From the NCBI RefSeq assembly GCF_019969725.1, contig NZ_JAHXYW010000005.1, positions 372,001-436,000 on the forward strand: 64,000 nucleotides of DNA, read 5' to 3'. Below, in pieces: positions 32,824 through 41,654 of the stretch. Each line of letters opens with the position of its first letter. Positions within the stretch are counted from its first letter, which is position 1. The position numbers were made by a program, and so were the translations under genes. The DNA is from Neobacillus bataviensis. GTDB lineage: Bacteria; Bacillota; Bacilli; Bacillales_B; DSM-18226. The notes under the pieces were generated by a model that made no database searches, had not been told where the DNA came from, and worked only from the letters and a program-made list of their open reading frames with translations.

Positions 32824-33936
32824 TTATCTGATTAGTCCTCTTCCGATGAAACGGCCGTCTGGACCGATGTATTGCGGATCAATCTGAGTTGTAATACTTG
32901 TTGCGTGACAAGCAAAACAGATTGCCATGTTCGTGTATTTCTTTAATGAAGAGCCTTTAACGCTTACATCTTTCATGTATGCTTCAGCTTTTTCTTCTGT
33001 CCAGCCATATTTTCCGCCATCAGCAACCGGCTTAGTAAGGTCAGCAACTTTTTGTCCTAATGCATCTGTTAAAGTTGTTACATCTGTACCGTGTGCATAG
33101 TGACAGGCAGCACAGTTTCTTCCTTGTGATGTAGAGTTTGTAGTATGAGAGAATAGATAATCATGTGTATCTGTTTTCGTTGCATTGCTAGGTCTGCCTG
33201 ATGATCTCTTTCCATAGTAGTCATCGTGACAGGCAGAACAGAATTGAGAATAGTATTGTTTATCAAGCGAATCTTTTGGACCGATTGATTTTGTGATTTT
33301 TAATCCGCCACCTGTAAGTGTGTTGATAGCCGTATAGTCAGGATCCTCTGTCAAGGCAAGATTAATCGTTTTAGTGCCCACTGGAACCGACACTAATGTG
33401 GAAGGATTGTAAGCGAAAGGTGTAGTTCCAATCACTGTTTCTTTCAATAATCTGTCATTAGCTGAACCATGTGGATTATGACAGCTAGAGCATTCTAAAA
33501 TATCTGTTGATGTATTCTTTACTGCACCAGGTGCTTGTTTCACTAATAAGTCTGAATCAACATTGTGCATTGATGAACTTAAATGGGAATCATCAAAGGT
33601 TCCTGCACCGCTGCCTTTTGTAACATCATAAAAACCCATTGTTCCATCATGGCAGGACATACAAAGCTCATATTCTCCATCTTTCATTAGCAACATTTCG
33701 TCTTCACCGTTGTGCGTACTGTGACAGTTTGCACACGAGTTCGTGTTGTTTTGGAAATTACCATGTGTTCTGTGAGTACTTTGATTACCAAAGTTATCAA
33801 CATCACCAACATGAATTCCAGGTGCAGGGTTTGTAGAAGTAGGCGGTACGCCATCTTCCGCAAAGGCAACTGCACTGAATATGCTCAATAACATAAGCAT
33901 AAAGACAGTTGATAACCCAATTCTTAACTTACTCAT
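32824..33936 (-). CDS. Secreted six-haem c-type cytochrome, OmcS-like (paralogue 2)
   Basis: 370 residues: signal peptide at 1-26 and six CXXCH at 68, 92, 149, 233, 275 and 340 (CANCHSTHNG, CMSCHDG, CSSCHNPHGS, CSACHDDY, CAACHYAHGT, CFACHA). It is clearly homologous to the neighbour throughout, for example THRTHGNFQNNTNSCANC and the C-terminal AYMKDVSxKGSSLKxxTNMA. The longest differences lie between haems 3 and 4 and at the C-terminus. Similar terminators follow both genes, so the duplication included the 3' region. GGGAGG lies 8 bases before the ATG. Same inferred role as paralogue 1: a polymerising or surface electron carrier. Confidence 0.88.
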   Translation of the reverse strand: MSKLRIGLSTVFMLMLLSIFSAVAFAEDGVPPTSTNPAPGIHVGDVDNFGNQSTHRTHGNFQNNTNSCANCHSTHNGEDEMLLMKDGEYELCMSCHDGTMGFYDVTKGSGAGTFDDSHLSSSMHNVDSDLLVKQAPGAVKNTSTDILECSSCHNPHGSANDRLLKETVIGTTPFAYNPSTLVSVPVGTKTINLALTEDPDYTAINTLTGGGLKITKSIGPKDSLDKQYYSQFCSACHDDYYGKRSSGRPSNATKTDTHDYLFSHTTNSTSQGRNCAACHYAHGTDVTTLTDALGQKVADLTKPVADGGKYGWTEEKAEAYMKDVSVKGSSLKKYTNMAICFACHATSITTQIDPQYIGPDGRFIGRGLIR

Positions 33937-34033
33937 TTCTAAAACCTCCCAAATCTCTCTCTATTTATTTAATGGTAAAATACAAGAAAATTTACTTTTT
34001 CCGGCTCACCTCCTTTACCGGGAAGGGGAATGG

Positions 34034-34996
34034 TTAATAGAAAACGGATACTCGTTGATTGATAGTATCTGTCACAAACAAGGTGTCTCGATCGTCAATA
34101 AACAGTCCATTTGGAAGATAGAGTTTATCATTTTCAGTTCCCATTCCACCTAATTCATATAATTCCTTTCCATCCTTATCAAAAGCATAAATATTATGGG
34201 CGAGATTGTTTACTACAAAAACATTTCCCTTAGAATCGACGGCAACCCCTCTTGGATTTAGAAAGGTAGGATCACCTTTTCCGTCTTTAGATCCATTGAT
34301 AATTTTGATGAATTTGCCAGATTTATCAAAAACTTGGACTCTATTATTTCCTGAATCTGTAACGTATATATGGTCATCATTATCGACCGCTACCGCATTC
34401 GGTGCGATGAATTTACCTTCTTCCATACCGGCGCCGCCGATTTCCAGTAGTTTCTCTCCGCTTAAATTAAAAACAAACAATTTATTTGCTTTAATATCAG
34501 TAACATAGAGCTTTTTATCAATAATCCGCAGCCCGCCAGGTGATTTTAGAAGTTTTTCTTTATCATTAAAGTATTTAAGAAACTTACCTTTTGAATCGAA
34601 AATAGAAATATTGGCATTGTATAAATCTGCTACGTAAACATTGCCATCTTTATCTCCAGCTATTCCATATGGGAATTTAAATTCGCCTTCTTTTGTACCT
34701 TCTTTCCCGAACTTAAAGACCGAAGTACCTGACTGGTCAAACACTTGAACTTGTTTGTTATTTGTATCACTTACATAAACAAATTCCCCAATTTTTGTTA
34801 CATCCATTGGTTTATTTAGGGGTGCATTAAACTCCCCGTATAAGGCATTCGTAAAAATCGGCGGTCCGCTCGGATCTACTTTTGCAACAATCGGTTTGAT
34901 CGTCGATTCTAAATTAAAGAAATAGATTGCTGCAAAAAAGGCAACGGAAAGTGCGACAATACTACTCATCAATATATAAACAGTTCTCTTTTTCAA
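34034..34996 (-). CDS. Membrane-anchored NHL-repeat beta-propeller protein
   Basis: 320 residues: an N-terminal membrane helix (6-28) and about six NHL repeats forming a beta-propeller outside the cell (KPMDVTKIGEFVYVSDTNNK, PNAVAVDNDDHIYVTDSGNN, NPRGVAVDSKGNVFVVNN, and a final LFVTDTINQRVSVFY). NHL proteins are scaffolds for protein or polymer binding. As I recall, NHL genes accompany omcS-type cytochrome genes in Geobacter and relatives, which fits this context. It probably helps assemble or anchor the secreted cytochromes; that is inference. It is followed by the first six-haem gene and preceded by a TPR gene. Confidence 0.87.
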   Translation of the reverse strand: MKKRTVYILMSSIVALSVAFFAAIYFFNLESTIKPIVAKVDPSGPPIFTNALYGEFNAPLNKPMDVTKIGEFVYVSDTNNKQVQVFDQSGTSVFKFGKEGTKEGEFKFPYGIAGDKDGNVYVADLYNANISIFDSKGKFLKYFNDKEKLLKSPGGLRIIDKKLYVTDIKANKLFVFNLSGEKLLEIGGAGMEEGKFIAPNAVAVDNDDHIYVTDSGNNRVQVFDKSGKFIKIINGSKDGKGDPTFLNPRGVAVDSKGNVFVVNNLAHNIYAFDKDGKELYELGGMGTENDKLYLPNGLFIDDRDTLFVTDTINQRVSVFY

Positions 34997-35012
34997 GTGT
35001 GGTCAGCTCCTT

Positions 35013-35720
35013 CTATTTGTTGTCTTTTCCTTTTGCAGCGATTCTTTCCAGGCCTTCAGAGGCAGGTTTATAGAGCGGATCATAGGTTAAAGCCTCTTTG
35101 AAAAACTTCTCAGCTTCCTTCCTTTTGCCTTGATCCTCTGCCACTCGTCCAATTTCCGTGATGATATCTGTATTAGTCGGCATTAACTTTAGGGCTTCTT
35201 TGAGAGATTTATTCGCTTCGTCATACATTTTCAAATTGCGATAAACCATTCCAGATAACAGATGTGCTTTAAAATTACGTGGTCCTAACTCTACCGCTTT
35301 TTGAGCCTGCTTTAAAGCATCGTTGTATCTTTCTTCCTTAATATAAACAAGACCTAAGTTAAAATAGGCACCAAAGTATTTGCTATCCAGGTCGGTTGCC
35401 ACCTTCAATTGTTTAATGGCATTGTCGTTATCACCTTTTATAAAATAGGAGTAGCCTAAATTTACCCGATTTTCAGCATTATTTGGCTTATCATCCACTA
35501 ATGCTTGATAATAATCGATTTGTTTATCAAGCCGGCTTTGGTCTGAATTGGACCATAAATATTTTTCGCTTACAAAAAAGGCTCCGCCTACACTAACGAT
35601 TAAAGCAGCAAATAAAAGCATAAAAGCTTGTAATTTAGTAAAATACTTACTTTTTTCCTTCAACTTTGTTCTTTCGTTTATTTCTTTTTCTGGAATGATT
35701 GGCAGCTCTCTAGCTTCCAT
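35013..35720 (-). CDS. Membrane-anchored TPR-repeat protein
   Basis: 235 residues: a short cytoplasmic head, one membrane helix at about 29-50 (LQAFMLLFAALIVSVGGAFF) and four to five TPR units on the far side (NRVNLGYSYFIKGDNDNAIK, FGAYFNLGLVYIKEERYNDA, FKAHLLSGMVYRNLKMYDEA). The ATG at 35720 is chosen because GAGGTGG lies 8 bases upstream; the longer frame has no ribosome site. TPR proteins of this plan help cytochrome c maturation (NrfG/CcmH-like) or assembly of surface complexes. Here it sits between NapC-type cytochromes and the NHL gene, so an assembly role is likely. Confidence 0.85.
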   Translation of the reverse strand: MEARELPIIPEKEINERTKLKEKSKYFTKLQAFMLLFAALIVSVGGAFFVSEKYLWSNSDQSRLDKQIDYYQALVDDKPNNAENRVNLGYSYFIKGDNDNAIKQLKVATDLDSKYFGAYFNLGLVYIKEERYNDALKQAQKAVELGPRNFKAHLLSGMVYRNLKMYDEANKSLKEALKLMPTNTDIITEIGRVAEDQGKRKEAEKFFKEALTYDPLYKPASEGLERIAAKGKDNK

Positions 35721-35841
35721 AATATCCACCTCAAATTTCACTAGTATTTTCTGATTACCCCTGATCGACTTGTTGGTAATATCAGAACCTATATCGCTCC
35801 AAATCACAGGTACCAACTGTTTTTACGGGTTTAAAACTGCT

Positions 35842-37002
35842 CTATTGCTTATGGCATTCTGTACACTTTGGTTTAGAATGGCACGTATAGCATTTTGCTG
35901 AAGGTCTCTTAACTCCCTCTAACGGAATAGGATGGTTTTCTTTGAAATTCTTTTGACTATGTTTGCTCGGATGACAGCTTGAGCAATTCACTTGATTTCC
36001 AGTTACGGTACTAGACTTTTTCACATCATGGCATGCGACACAAGATTTTTGATTTTTGCTTGCAATCGATCCATGACTGCTGAAAAAGCTGCTATCATGG
36101 CTAGCCGGACGCTTGCTGTGGCAGTCCTTGCAAAATGTATTCTCTTTTGCATAGTCGTATTGGTTCTTTTGTTTTGCGAGAGTATTATCCTTATTAAGGA
36201 AACTATCAATTACAGATGGATCATCATACCCTTTTAAAGGCTCCTTCGACATATCATTATGGCACTGTTGGCATTTCTTTAAATTTTCTGCCGCCAGCTT
36301 CCCATGCGTTTTTGTTTTAAAATCAGCTTTTTCATGGCTTTTAGGGAGCATGCCCGTTTTGTGACAGGCTGAGCATTCAGTGGTTACTTTACGAGCCTTA
36401 TGGCATTCCACACAGGTGTCCATATCTGGACGGATGAATTTGAAATCCGCCATCGCAGAAACACCGGTTTTAGAATCCCATTTATCATAGTCGGTTTGGA
36501 ACGTCATTTTCCGATCGGCAATTTTACCATGAGCAACACCGTTATGGCATTGGATACATTCAATATCTTTGTTTTTGTGTTTATCATGGGGGATGATTAT
36601 ATCCCCAGATGCTGTGACATCGCGTTTGGATACATCATGACAGCTCTCACAGGCACTATCAGGTATTTCCTTAGGCATTCGAATTGGCGCGGTGTATGTT
36701 TGTGTCGCTTTCTTGTATACCTGGAGAAGGCCATTGGCTTTCGATTGAGCATATTCTTTTGTACCTGAGCCTATATGACATTTAACGCAATCTACTTCGC
36801 TATGTGTGGACGCCTTCCACGTGTAATACTCCGGCTTCATCTCATGGCACGAGGAGCAGAATTTTGAACTCGAAGTAGATTCAACTCCTATTAATCCCAA
36901 TGCGAAAAAGACGACGATAACTAACAGTGCTACTGTTAAATATTTATATAATTTGTAGCGAGCCCGTGGAGGGGAGGTCTGATTCATGTGTTCTTCTTCC
37001 AC
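35842..37002 (-). CDS. NapC/NirT-type membrane cytochrome with twelve haem motifs
   Basis: 386 residues: a membrane helix at about 19-40, then twelve CXXCH at 49, 72, 118, 149, 197, 210, 244, 291, 321, 340, 371 and 380. The first part (FCSSCHEMKPEYYTWKAS, VDCVKCHIG) is the NapC/NirT signature, a family that oxidises menaquinol and hands electrons to periplasmic or surface partners. The remaining haems form a long C-terminal extension that could carry electrons through the wall. GTG at 37002 follows AGGAGGG. It lies 29 bases after the related ten-haem gene. Twelve haems in 386 residues is a very high density. Confidence 0.9.
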   Translation of the reverse strand: MEEEHMNQTSPPRARYKLYKYLTVALLVIVVFFALGLIGVESTSSSKFCSSCHEMKPEYYTWKASTHSEVDCVKCHIGSGTKEYAQSKANGLLQVYKKATQTYTAPIRMPKEIPDSACESCHDVSKRDVTASGDIIIPHDKHKNKDIECIQCHNGVAHGKIADRKMTFQTDYDKWDSKTGVSAMADFKFIRPDMDTCVECHKARKVTTECSACHKTGMLPKSHEKADFKTKTHGKLAAENLKKCQQCHNDMSKEPLKGYDDPSVIDSFLNKDNTLAKQKNQYDYAKENTFCKDCHSKRPASHDSSFFSSHGSIASKNQKSCVACHDVKKSSTVTGNQVNCSSCHPSKHSQKNFKENHPIPLEGVKRPSAKCYTCHSKPKCTECHKQ

Positions 37003-37031
37003 TATTTTCCCTCCTTTTAAACATTTTCACC

Positions 37032-38423
37032 TTAATTCTTATCATCTTTAAAACCGGTTCTATGACAATATTTGCAATAAACATCTGTTGGTGCTTTCGC
37101 CGCGGTAGAGTCCGCTTTTGGTTTATCTTGGTCATGACAGACGAAACATTCTGCTTTCTGATCACTTGTTTTGGCTTTAGAAGCGTGACCCGTCAACCAT
37201 TGATTACTCTCGCCATGTCCATCCGGACGATCGGCATGACAGGCTGCACAGAATTTGTTGGTTCGAGCTTGATCTTTTGCAAGAGTCAAATTCGGTGTGT
37301 ACTTAATCTTTTGATTTCCCATTTTAAGAAGCGAAATGATATCCTCTTTTGGAATTTCCCGTACCCATTTGGAATCTTGGTGACAGTTCATACATTTATC
37401 AAGCTGTTGGACAGCAGTTTGTCCGTGGTTTTGGTTCCAATCTACTTTTTTATGTGTCTTAGGAATCACTGTTTGTTTATGACAAGTCTTACATTCCATT
37501 GAAATTTTCACATTTTTCTTTTGCTTTCCAATTGCCTGCAAAATGATATCTTGTGTTTTTTGCTCATGCTCTAAAGAGGCGGCTTCGGTCTTTTCCCCTT
37601 CAGTTGTTGCTTCAGTTGTTGCTTCAGCAGAGATGTCTTTTACAGCTTCTTGTTTGTTCTCTTCAAGCTTTTTTTCTAGTTCTTCTGGTTTTGGAGGAAC
37701 AATGTAAGCAACATCCTTCCAAGGTTCTTCACCGTTATTTACCTTGTCATGGCAATCAATACAAGTTCCCATGTTTGGTCTTAAGTATTTTTTCTCAATT
37801 AATTTTTCAGCATTTTCTTTTGTCCATTCGCCGCGTGCTTCTTCAACGTTAATACCGCGTCCGGCAATTTTGGCATGAACGACACCAGCATGACAGGTGA
37901 CACATGGGATATCTTTTTCAATATGTTGTTTGTGATTTACCTTTAAATCCCCTGACGCTGTAACCAACCGGTTCTTCGAGTGACATTGTAAACAGTTTTC
38001 GTTCGAAACAGCCTCTTCCTCAGTTTGCACAATTTGTTTTGGTACGCCTGTAACGTGGTAGTACACTTCCTTCATAGATTTCATTTTGTGTGTGATCATG
38101 TTCGTGAAGCCTGGCTTGATATGACACTGTACACAGGAAATCTGGTTATGCGCGCTGGCTGTGAATGTGGAATACTCTGGTTCCATTTCATGACAACTGG
38201 AACAGAATGAAGGTGAATTTGTGAAGGACAGGACTCCATATCCTCCTCCAAAAATAACAATGCAACCAATTAATGAGACGAATAATAATTTCCATCTGTT
38301 AACTGGATTCTTCCAATCTATATTTCGGAACTTTTGCCAAAGTCTACAAATAGGGCCAGCTTTTTTTCTTTCTTCTCTAGTATCGGGATTATTTTCTTTA
38401 TTTTTTTTCCCCCAAAAGGCCAC
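37032..38423 (-). CDS. NapC/NirT-type membrane cytochrome with ten haem motifs
   Basis: 463 residues: a basic cytoplasmic head, a membrane helix at about 44-66, then ten CXXCH at about 74, 97, 144, 174, 221, 311, 344, 392, 426 and 450. The NapC signature FCSSCHEMEPEYSTFTAS is clear. Between haems 5 and 6 lies a 90-residue insert, Glu/Lys/Thr-rich (KPEELEKKLEENKQ, ATTEATTEGEKTEA), probably flexible. GTG at 38423 is chosen for GGGTGAGG; an upstream ATG at 38441 has no site. First gene of the cluster, expected to take electrons from menaquinol. It is homologous to the twelve-haem neighbour. Confidence 0.9.
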   Translation of the reverse strand: MAFWGKKNKENNPDTREERKKAGPICRLWQKFRNIDWKNPVNRWKLLFVSLIGCIVIFGGGYGVLSFTNSPSFCSSCHEMEPEYSTFTASAHNQISCVQCHIKPGFTNMITHKMKSMKEVYYHVTGVPKQIVQTEEEAVSNENCLQCHSKNRLVTASGDLKVNHKQHIEKDIPCVTCHAGVVHAKIAGRGINVEEARGEWTKENAEKLIEKKYLRPNMGTCIDCHDKVNNGEEPWKDVAYIVPPKPEELEKKLEENKQEAVKDISAEATTEATTEGEKTEAASLEHEQKTQDIILQAIGKQKKNVKISMECKTCHKQTVIPKTHKKVDWNQNHGQTAVQQLDKCMNCHQDSKWVREIPKEDIISLLKMGNQKIKYTPNLTLAKDQARTNKFCAACHADRPDGHGESNQWLTGHASKAKTSDQKAECFVCHDQDKPKADSTAAKAPTDVYCKYCHRTGFKDDKN

Positions 38424-38441
38424 TTTCCTCACCCTTCCCAT

Positions 38442-38820
38442 ATTGGAGTCATTATCTATTTATTTTCCATTCAACCTCTCTAAAGGTAGTATCTAACATT
38501 GCGAAAGGTTATTCCAATGTACAATTTGTGAATAATTTTTCATTCCAATCAGATTGTCCATTATCTCTAAAAACACTATTAATATGTTGTTTTCAAAGGA
38601 TTAGTTAGCACCATAGCGGCAGTGTATTGGTGTATAAAAATTCATAATTTGTTCTTTTTATGCAAACATTTGGTTGGTTATTGCGTTTTTAATCTTGCTT
38701 ACATTGCATTTTCCATAAAAATCCATCAATTTGTCATATTTGACGAAAAAACGAACTTATCTTTTATGAAGAATTGGTCTTAATAGGAGGCTGACAATAT
38801 TTGCTTCTACACTAACATTG
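38442..38820. other. Intergenic region between the cytochrome operon and secA
   Basis: AT-rich and without a credible gene. On the minus strand TGGACA (38555-38560), 17 bases, AATTAT (38532-38537) is a weak candidate promoter for the cytochrome cluster. No clear FNR, Rex or ResD site could be assigned. Confidence 0.4.
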
Positions 38821-38849
38821 TTGTCACTGCATAGAGGAAATGGTAAGAT
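38821..38849 (+). promoter_or_regulatory. Candidate promoter of secA
   Basis: TTGTCA (38821-38826), 17 bases, TAAGAT (38844-38849) with a TGG extension of the -10, about 85 bases before the secA start. Confidence 0.5.
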
Positions 38850-38933
38850 GAAAAGGGAAATTATCGAAAAAGTTTGATATGATTTTTTTTAAAAAATGTT
38901 CTTGTAGTCTCGATAAAAAGGAGCGTTCATCAC

Positions 38934-41447
38934 ATGATGGGGATTTTAAATAAAGTATTTGATCTTAATAAGCGTGAGCTGAAGCGTCTGGAAAAGCTTG
39001 CTATACAAATTGACGCATTAGCGGCAGAAACTGAAAAACTGACAGACGATCAGCTTCGTGAAAAAACGGAGGCATTTAAAGCCCGCTATCAAAACGGCGA
39101 AACCCTTGATGACCTTCTTGTGGAAGCCTTTGCGGTCGTTCGTGAAGGTGCGCGCCGTGTGCTTGGCCTGTATCCTTACCATGTTCAGCTGATGGGGGGT
39201 ATTTCTCTCCACGAAGGGAATATTTCGGAGATGAAGACCGGGGAAGGTAAAACGTTAACAGCGACGATGCCGGTTTATTTAAATGCACTTTCCGGAAAAG
39301 GCGTGCACGTTGTTACAGTCAACGAATACTTAGCTAGCCGTGACGCGAACGAAATGGGTCAGCTTTACCAATTTTTAGGATTAACAGTCGGACTTAACTT
39401 AAACAGCATGGATAAAGATGAAAAACAAGCTGCTTATGCCTGTGATATCACCTACGGTACAAACAACGAATTCGGATTTGACTACCTTCGTGACAACATG
39501 GTTCTTTATAAAGAGCAAAAAGTGCAGCGCCCGCTTTTTTATGCGGTCATTGACGAGGTTGACTCCATTTTAATCGACGAAGCGCGGACACCATTAATTA
39601 TTTCGGGCTCGGCACAAAAATCCGCTGCGCTATATATTCAAGCCAATGCTTTTGTCCGGATGTTAACGAAAGACCAGGATTATACCTATGATGAAAAAAC
39701 GAAGGGCGTTATGCTGACTGAAGAAGGAATCAGCAAAGCGGAAAAAGCTTTCGGCATTGAAAACCTTTTTGATATGTCGCATGTTACCTTAAACCATCAT
39801 ATTAACCAGGCGTTAAAAGCAAATGTCAGTATGCACCTCGATGTTGATTACGTTGTGCAAGAAGGCGAAATTGTCATCGTTGACCAGTTCACCGGCCGTT
39901 TAATGAAGGGCCGCCGTTACAGCGAAGGCTTACACCAGGCAATTGAGGCAAAAGAAGGCCTTGAAGTCCAAAATGAAAGCATGACAATGGCAACTATTAC
40001 GTTCCAGAACTACTTCCGTATGTATGAAAAATTGGCTGGTATGACAGGTACGGCTAAAACGGAAGAAGAAGAATTCCGTAACATTTATAATATGAACGTT
40101 ATCGTGATTCCAACCAATAAACCAATTGCCCGTGATGACCGGCCGGATTTAATTTATGCATCGATGGACGGCAAGTTTAGAGCTGTTGTCGAGGATATTG
40201 CCGAACGCCACGAAAAGGGACAGCCTGTTCTAGTTGGTACGGTAGCGATTGAAACGTCTGAGCTTATTTCCACTTATTTATTCAAAAAACGGATTCATCA
40301 TAATGTCTTGAATGCGAAAAACCATGAACGTGAGGCGGAAATTATCGCAGAAGCTGGTCACAAAGGCGCAGTTACGATTGCGACTAACATGGCAGGACGT
40401 GGTACCGATATTAAGCTTGGCGAGGGAGTAATTGAATTAGGGGGTCTGGCTGTAATCGGAACAGAGCGCCATGAGAGCCGCCGTATCGATAATCAGCTTC
40501 GCGGACGTTCTGGACGTCAAGGGGACCCGGGGGTAACCCAGTTCTATTTATCAATGGAAGATGAATTGATGCGCCGCTTTGGTTCAGATAATATGAAGAC
40601 CATGATGCAGCGCCTTGGGATGGATGATACCCAGCCGATTCAGAGTAAAATGGTATCCAGGGCTGTTGAATCCGCGCAAAAACGCGTTGAAGGCAACAAC
40701 TTTGATGCACGTAAACAGCTTCTGCAATATGACGATGTTCTTCGTCAGCAGCGTGAAATTATTTACACTCAGCGTGACGAAGTGTTGGAATCAGAAAACC
40801 TTCAGGAAATTGTTCAAAAAATGATCTTAAGCACCATTCAACGTTCAGTCGATGCCCACGCGTCCCAACATGAGGATGAAGAAGAATGGAACCTCCAGGG
40901 AATTGTGGATTACGTACATGCCAACCTGCTTCAGGAAGGTGATATCACGTTAGAGGATTTAAAAGGCAAGGATCCAGAAGAAATGGTCGATGCCATTTAT
41001 GCAAAAGTGAAGGAGCGCTACGAGGAAAAAGAACAAATTCTTTTCCCAGAGCAAATGCGCGAGTTTGAAAAAGTGGTTACTCTTCGCGCGGTTGATTCCA
41101 AATGGATTGACCATATCGACGCGATGGACCAGCTTCGCCAAGGAATCCATTTACGTGCATATGGCCAAATCGACCCGCTTCGTGAATACCAGCATGAAGG
41201 CTTCGCGATGTTTGAAGCGATGATTCAATCAATCGAGGAAGAAGCAGCCATGTATATCATGAAGGCTGAAATCCGCAATAATTTGGAGCGCCAAGAGGTA
41301 GCGAAAGGCCAAGCCGTGAATCCAAAGGAAGACGGAGAAGCTGTTAAGAAGAAGCCGAAAGTAAATCAATTAGATGTCGGCCGCAATGATCCATGTATTT
41401 GTGGCAGCGGCAAGAAATATAAGAACTGTTGTGGAGCAGCGAAATAA
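38934..41447 (+). CDS. secA: Preprotein translocase ATPase SecA
   Basis: 837 residues, the usual SecA length. NBD1 has Walker A ([15 protein letters not shown]) and [18 protein letters not shown]2 has [11 protein letters not shown] and [13 protein letters not shown]; the C-terminus is the zinc-binding SEC-C motif [20 protein letters not shown] that binds SecB-like partners or ribosomes. It powers export through SecYEG, including the signal-peptide proteins of the adjacent cytochrome cluster. AAGGAGCG precedes the ATG pair at 38934/38937. In B. subtilis it reads the same way as prfB and hpf; here it is on the opposite strand to both, so a local inversion has occurred. Confidence 0.97.
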   Translation: MMGILNKVFDLNKRELKRLEKLAIQIDALAAETEKLTDDQLREKTEAFKARYQNGETLDDLLVEAFAVVREGARRVLGLYPYHVQLMGGISLHEGNISEMKTGEGKTLTATMPVYLNALSGKGVHVVTVNEYLASRDANEMGQLYQFLGLTVGLNLNSMDKDEKQAAYACDITYGTNNEFGFDYLRDNMVLYKEQKVQRPLFYAVIDEVDSILIDEARTPLIISGSAQKSAALYIQANAFVRMLTKDQDYTYDEKTKGVMLTEEGISKAEKAFGIENLFDMSHVTLNHHINQALKANVSMHLDVDYVVQEGEIVIVDQFTGRLMKGRRYSEGLHQAIEAKEGLEVQNESMTMATITFQNYFRMYEKLAGMTGTAKTEEEEFRNIYNMNVIVIPTNKPIARDDRPDLIYASMDGKFRAVVEDIAERHEKGQPVLVGTVAIETSELISTYLFKKRIHHNVLNAKNHEREAEIIAEAGHKGAVTIATNMAGRGTDIKLGEGVIELGGLAVIGTERHESRRIDNQLRGRSGRQGDPGVTQFYLSMEDELMRRFGSDNMKTMMQRLGMDDTQPIQSKMVSRAVESAQKRVEGNNFDARKQLLQYDDVLRQQREIIYTQRDEVLESENLQEIVQKMILSTIQRSVDAHASQHEDEEEWNLQGIVDYVHANLLQEGDITLEDLKGKDPEEMVDAIYAKVKERYEEKEQILFPEQMREFEKVVTLRAVDSKWIDHIDAMDQLRQGIHLRAYGQIDPLREYQHEGFAMFEAMIQSIEEEAAMYIMKAEIRNNLERQEVAKGQAVNPKEDGEAVKKKPKVNQLDVGRNDPCICGSGKKYKNCCGAAK

Positions 41448-41461
41448 ATTATCGTATTAAT

Positions 41462-41492
41462 AGAGCTGGCATAGAAATCGCCGGCTCTTTTC
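41462..41492 (+). terminator. Terminator of secA
   Basis: Arms AGAGCTGGC (41462-41470) and GCCGGCTCT (41480-41488) followed by TTTCC. Confidence 0.8.
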
Positions 41493-41494
41493 CT

Positions 41495-41605
41495 ATTTTG
41501 TGGATGGTTTTTGTGGATTTGTAGATAAGTGATGTGTAATTGTAGATAACTCTCTGAATTTTGTGGATATTCATCCTGGATTTACAGATATCCACATGGG
41601 GATAA
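41495..41605. repeat. 21-bp phased repeat array D, TTTGTGGATA type
   Basis: After secA, units with TGTGGAT or TGTAGAT begin at 41499, 41520, 41541 and 41562, exactly 21 bases apart. A divergent unit (TACAGATATCCACA) follows at 41583. The core differs from the ATTYCGCGGA arrays mainly by C-to-T changes. Several units are also one mismatch from the DnaA box TGTGGATAA. Confidence 0.7.
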
Positions 41606-41620
41606 CTTTCTAAAATAAAC

Positions 41621-41640
41621 GACCATCTTATTTGATGGTC
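41621..41640 (-). terminator. Hairpin after the 41655 gene
   Basis: Perfect arms GACCATC / GATGGTC with a six-base loop. On the minus strand it is followed by GTTTATTTTA, a modest U-rich tail. Confidence 0.55.
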
Positions 41641-41654
41641 GCAATTTGTCCTCC

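Noticed and set aside
38526..38545. FNR-like site TGTGAATAATTTTTCA upstream of the cytochrome operon
   Set aside because: The second half-site is poor (TTTCA instead of TCACA) and the spacing to a promoter is uncertain.
40411..40710. Long antisense frames inside secA and other conserved genes
   Set aside because: They are shadows of well-conserved coding sequence, without ribosome sites or recognisable products.
41499..41605. Cluster of DnaA-box-like TGTGGATAA sequences, possible origin or DnaA titration site
   Set aside because: None of the units is a perfect box, dnaA and dnaN are not nearby, and the exact 21-bp period links it to the other arrays, so it is reported as a repeat and not as an origin.
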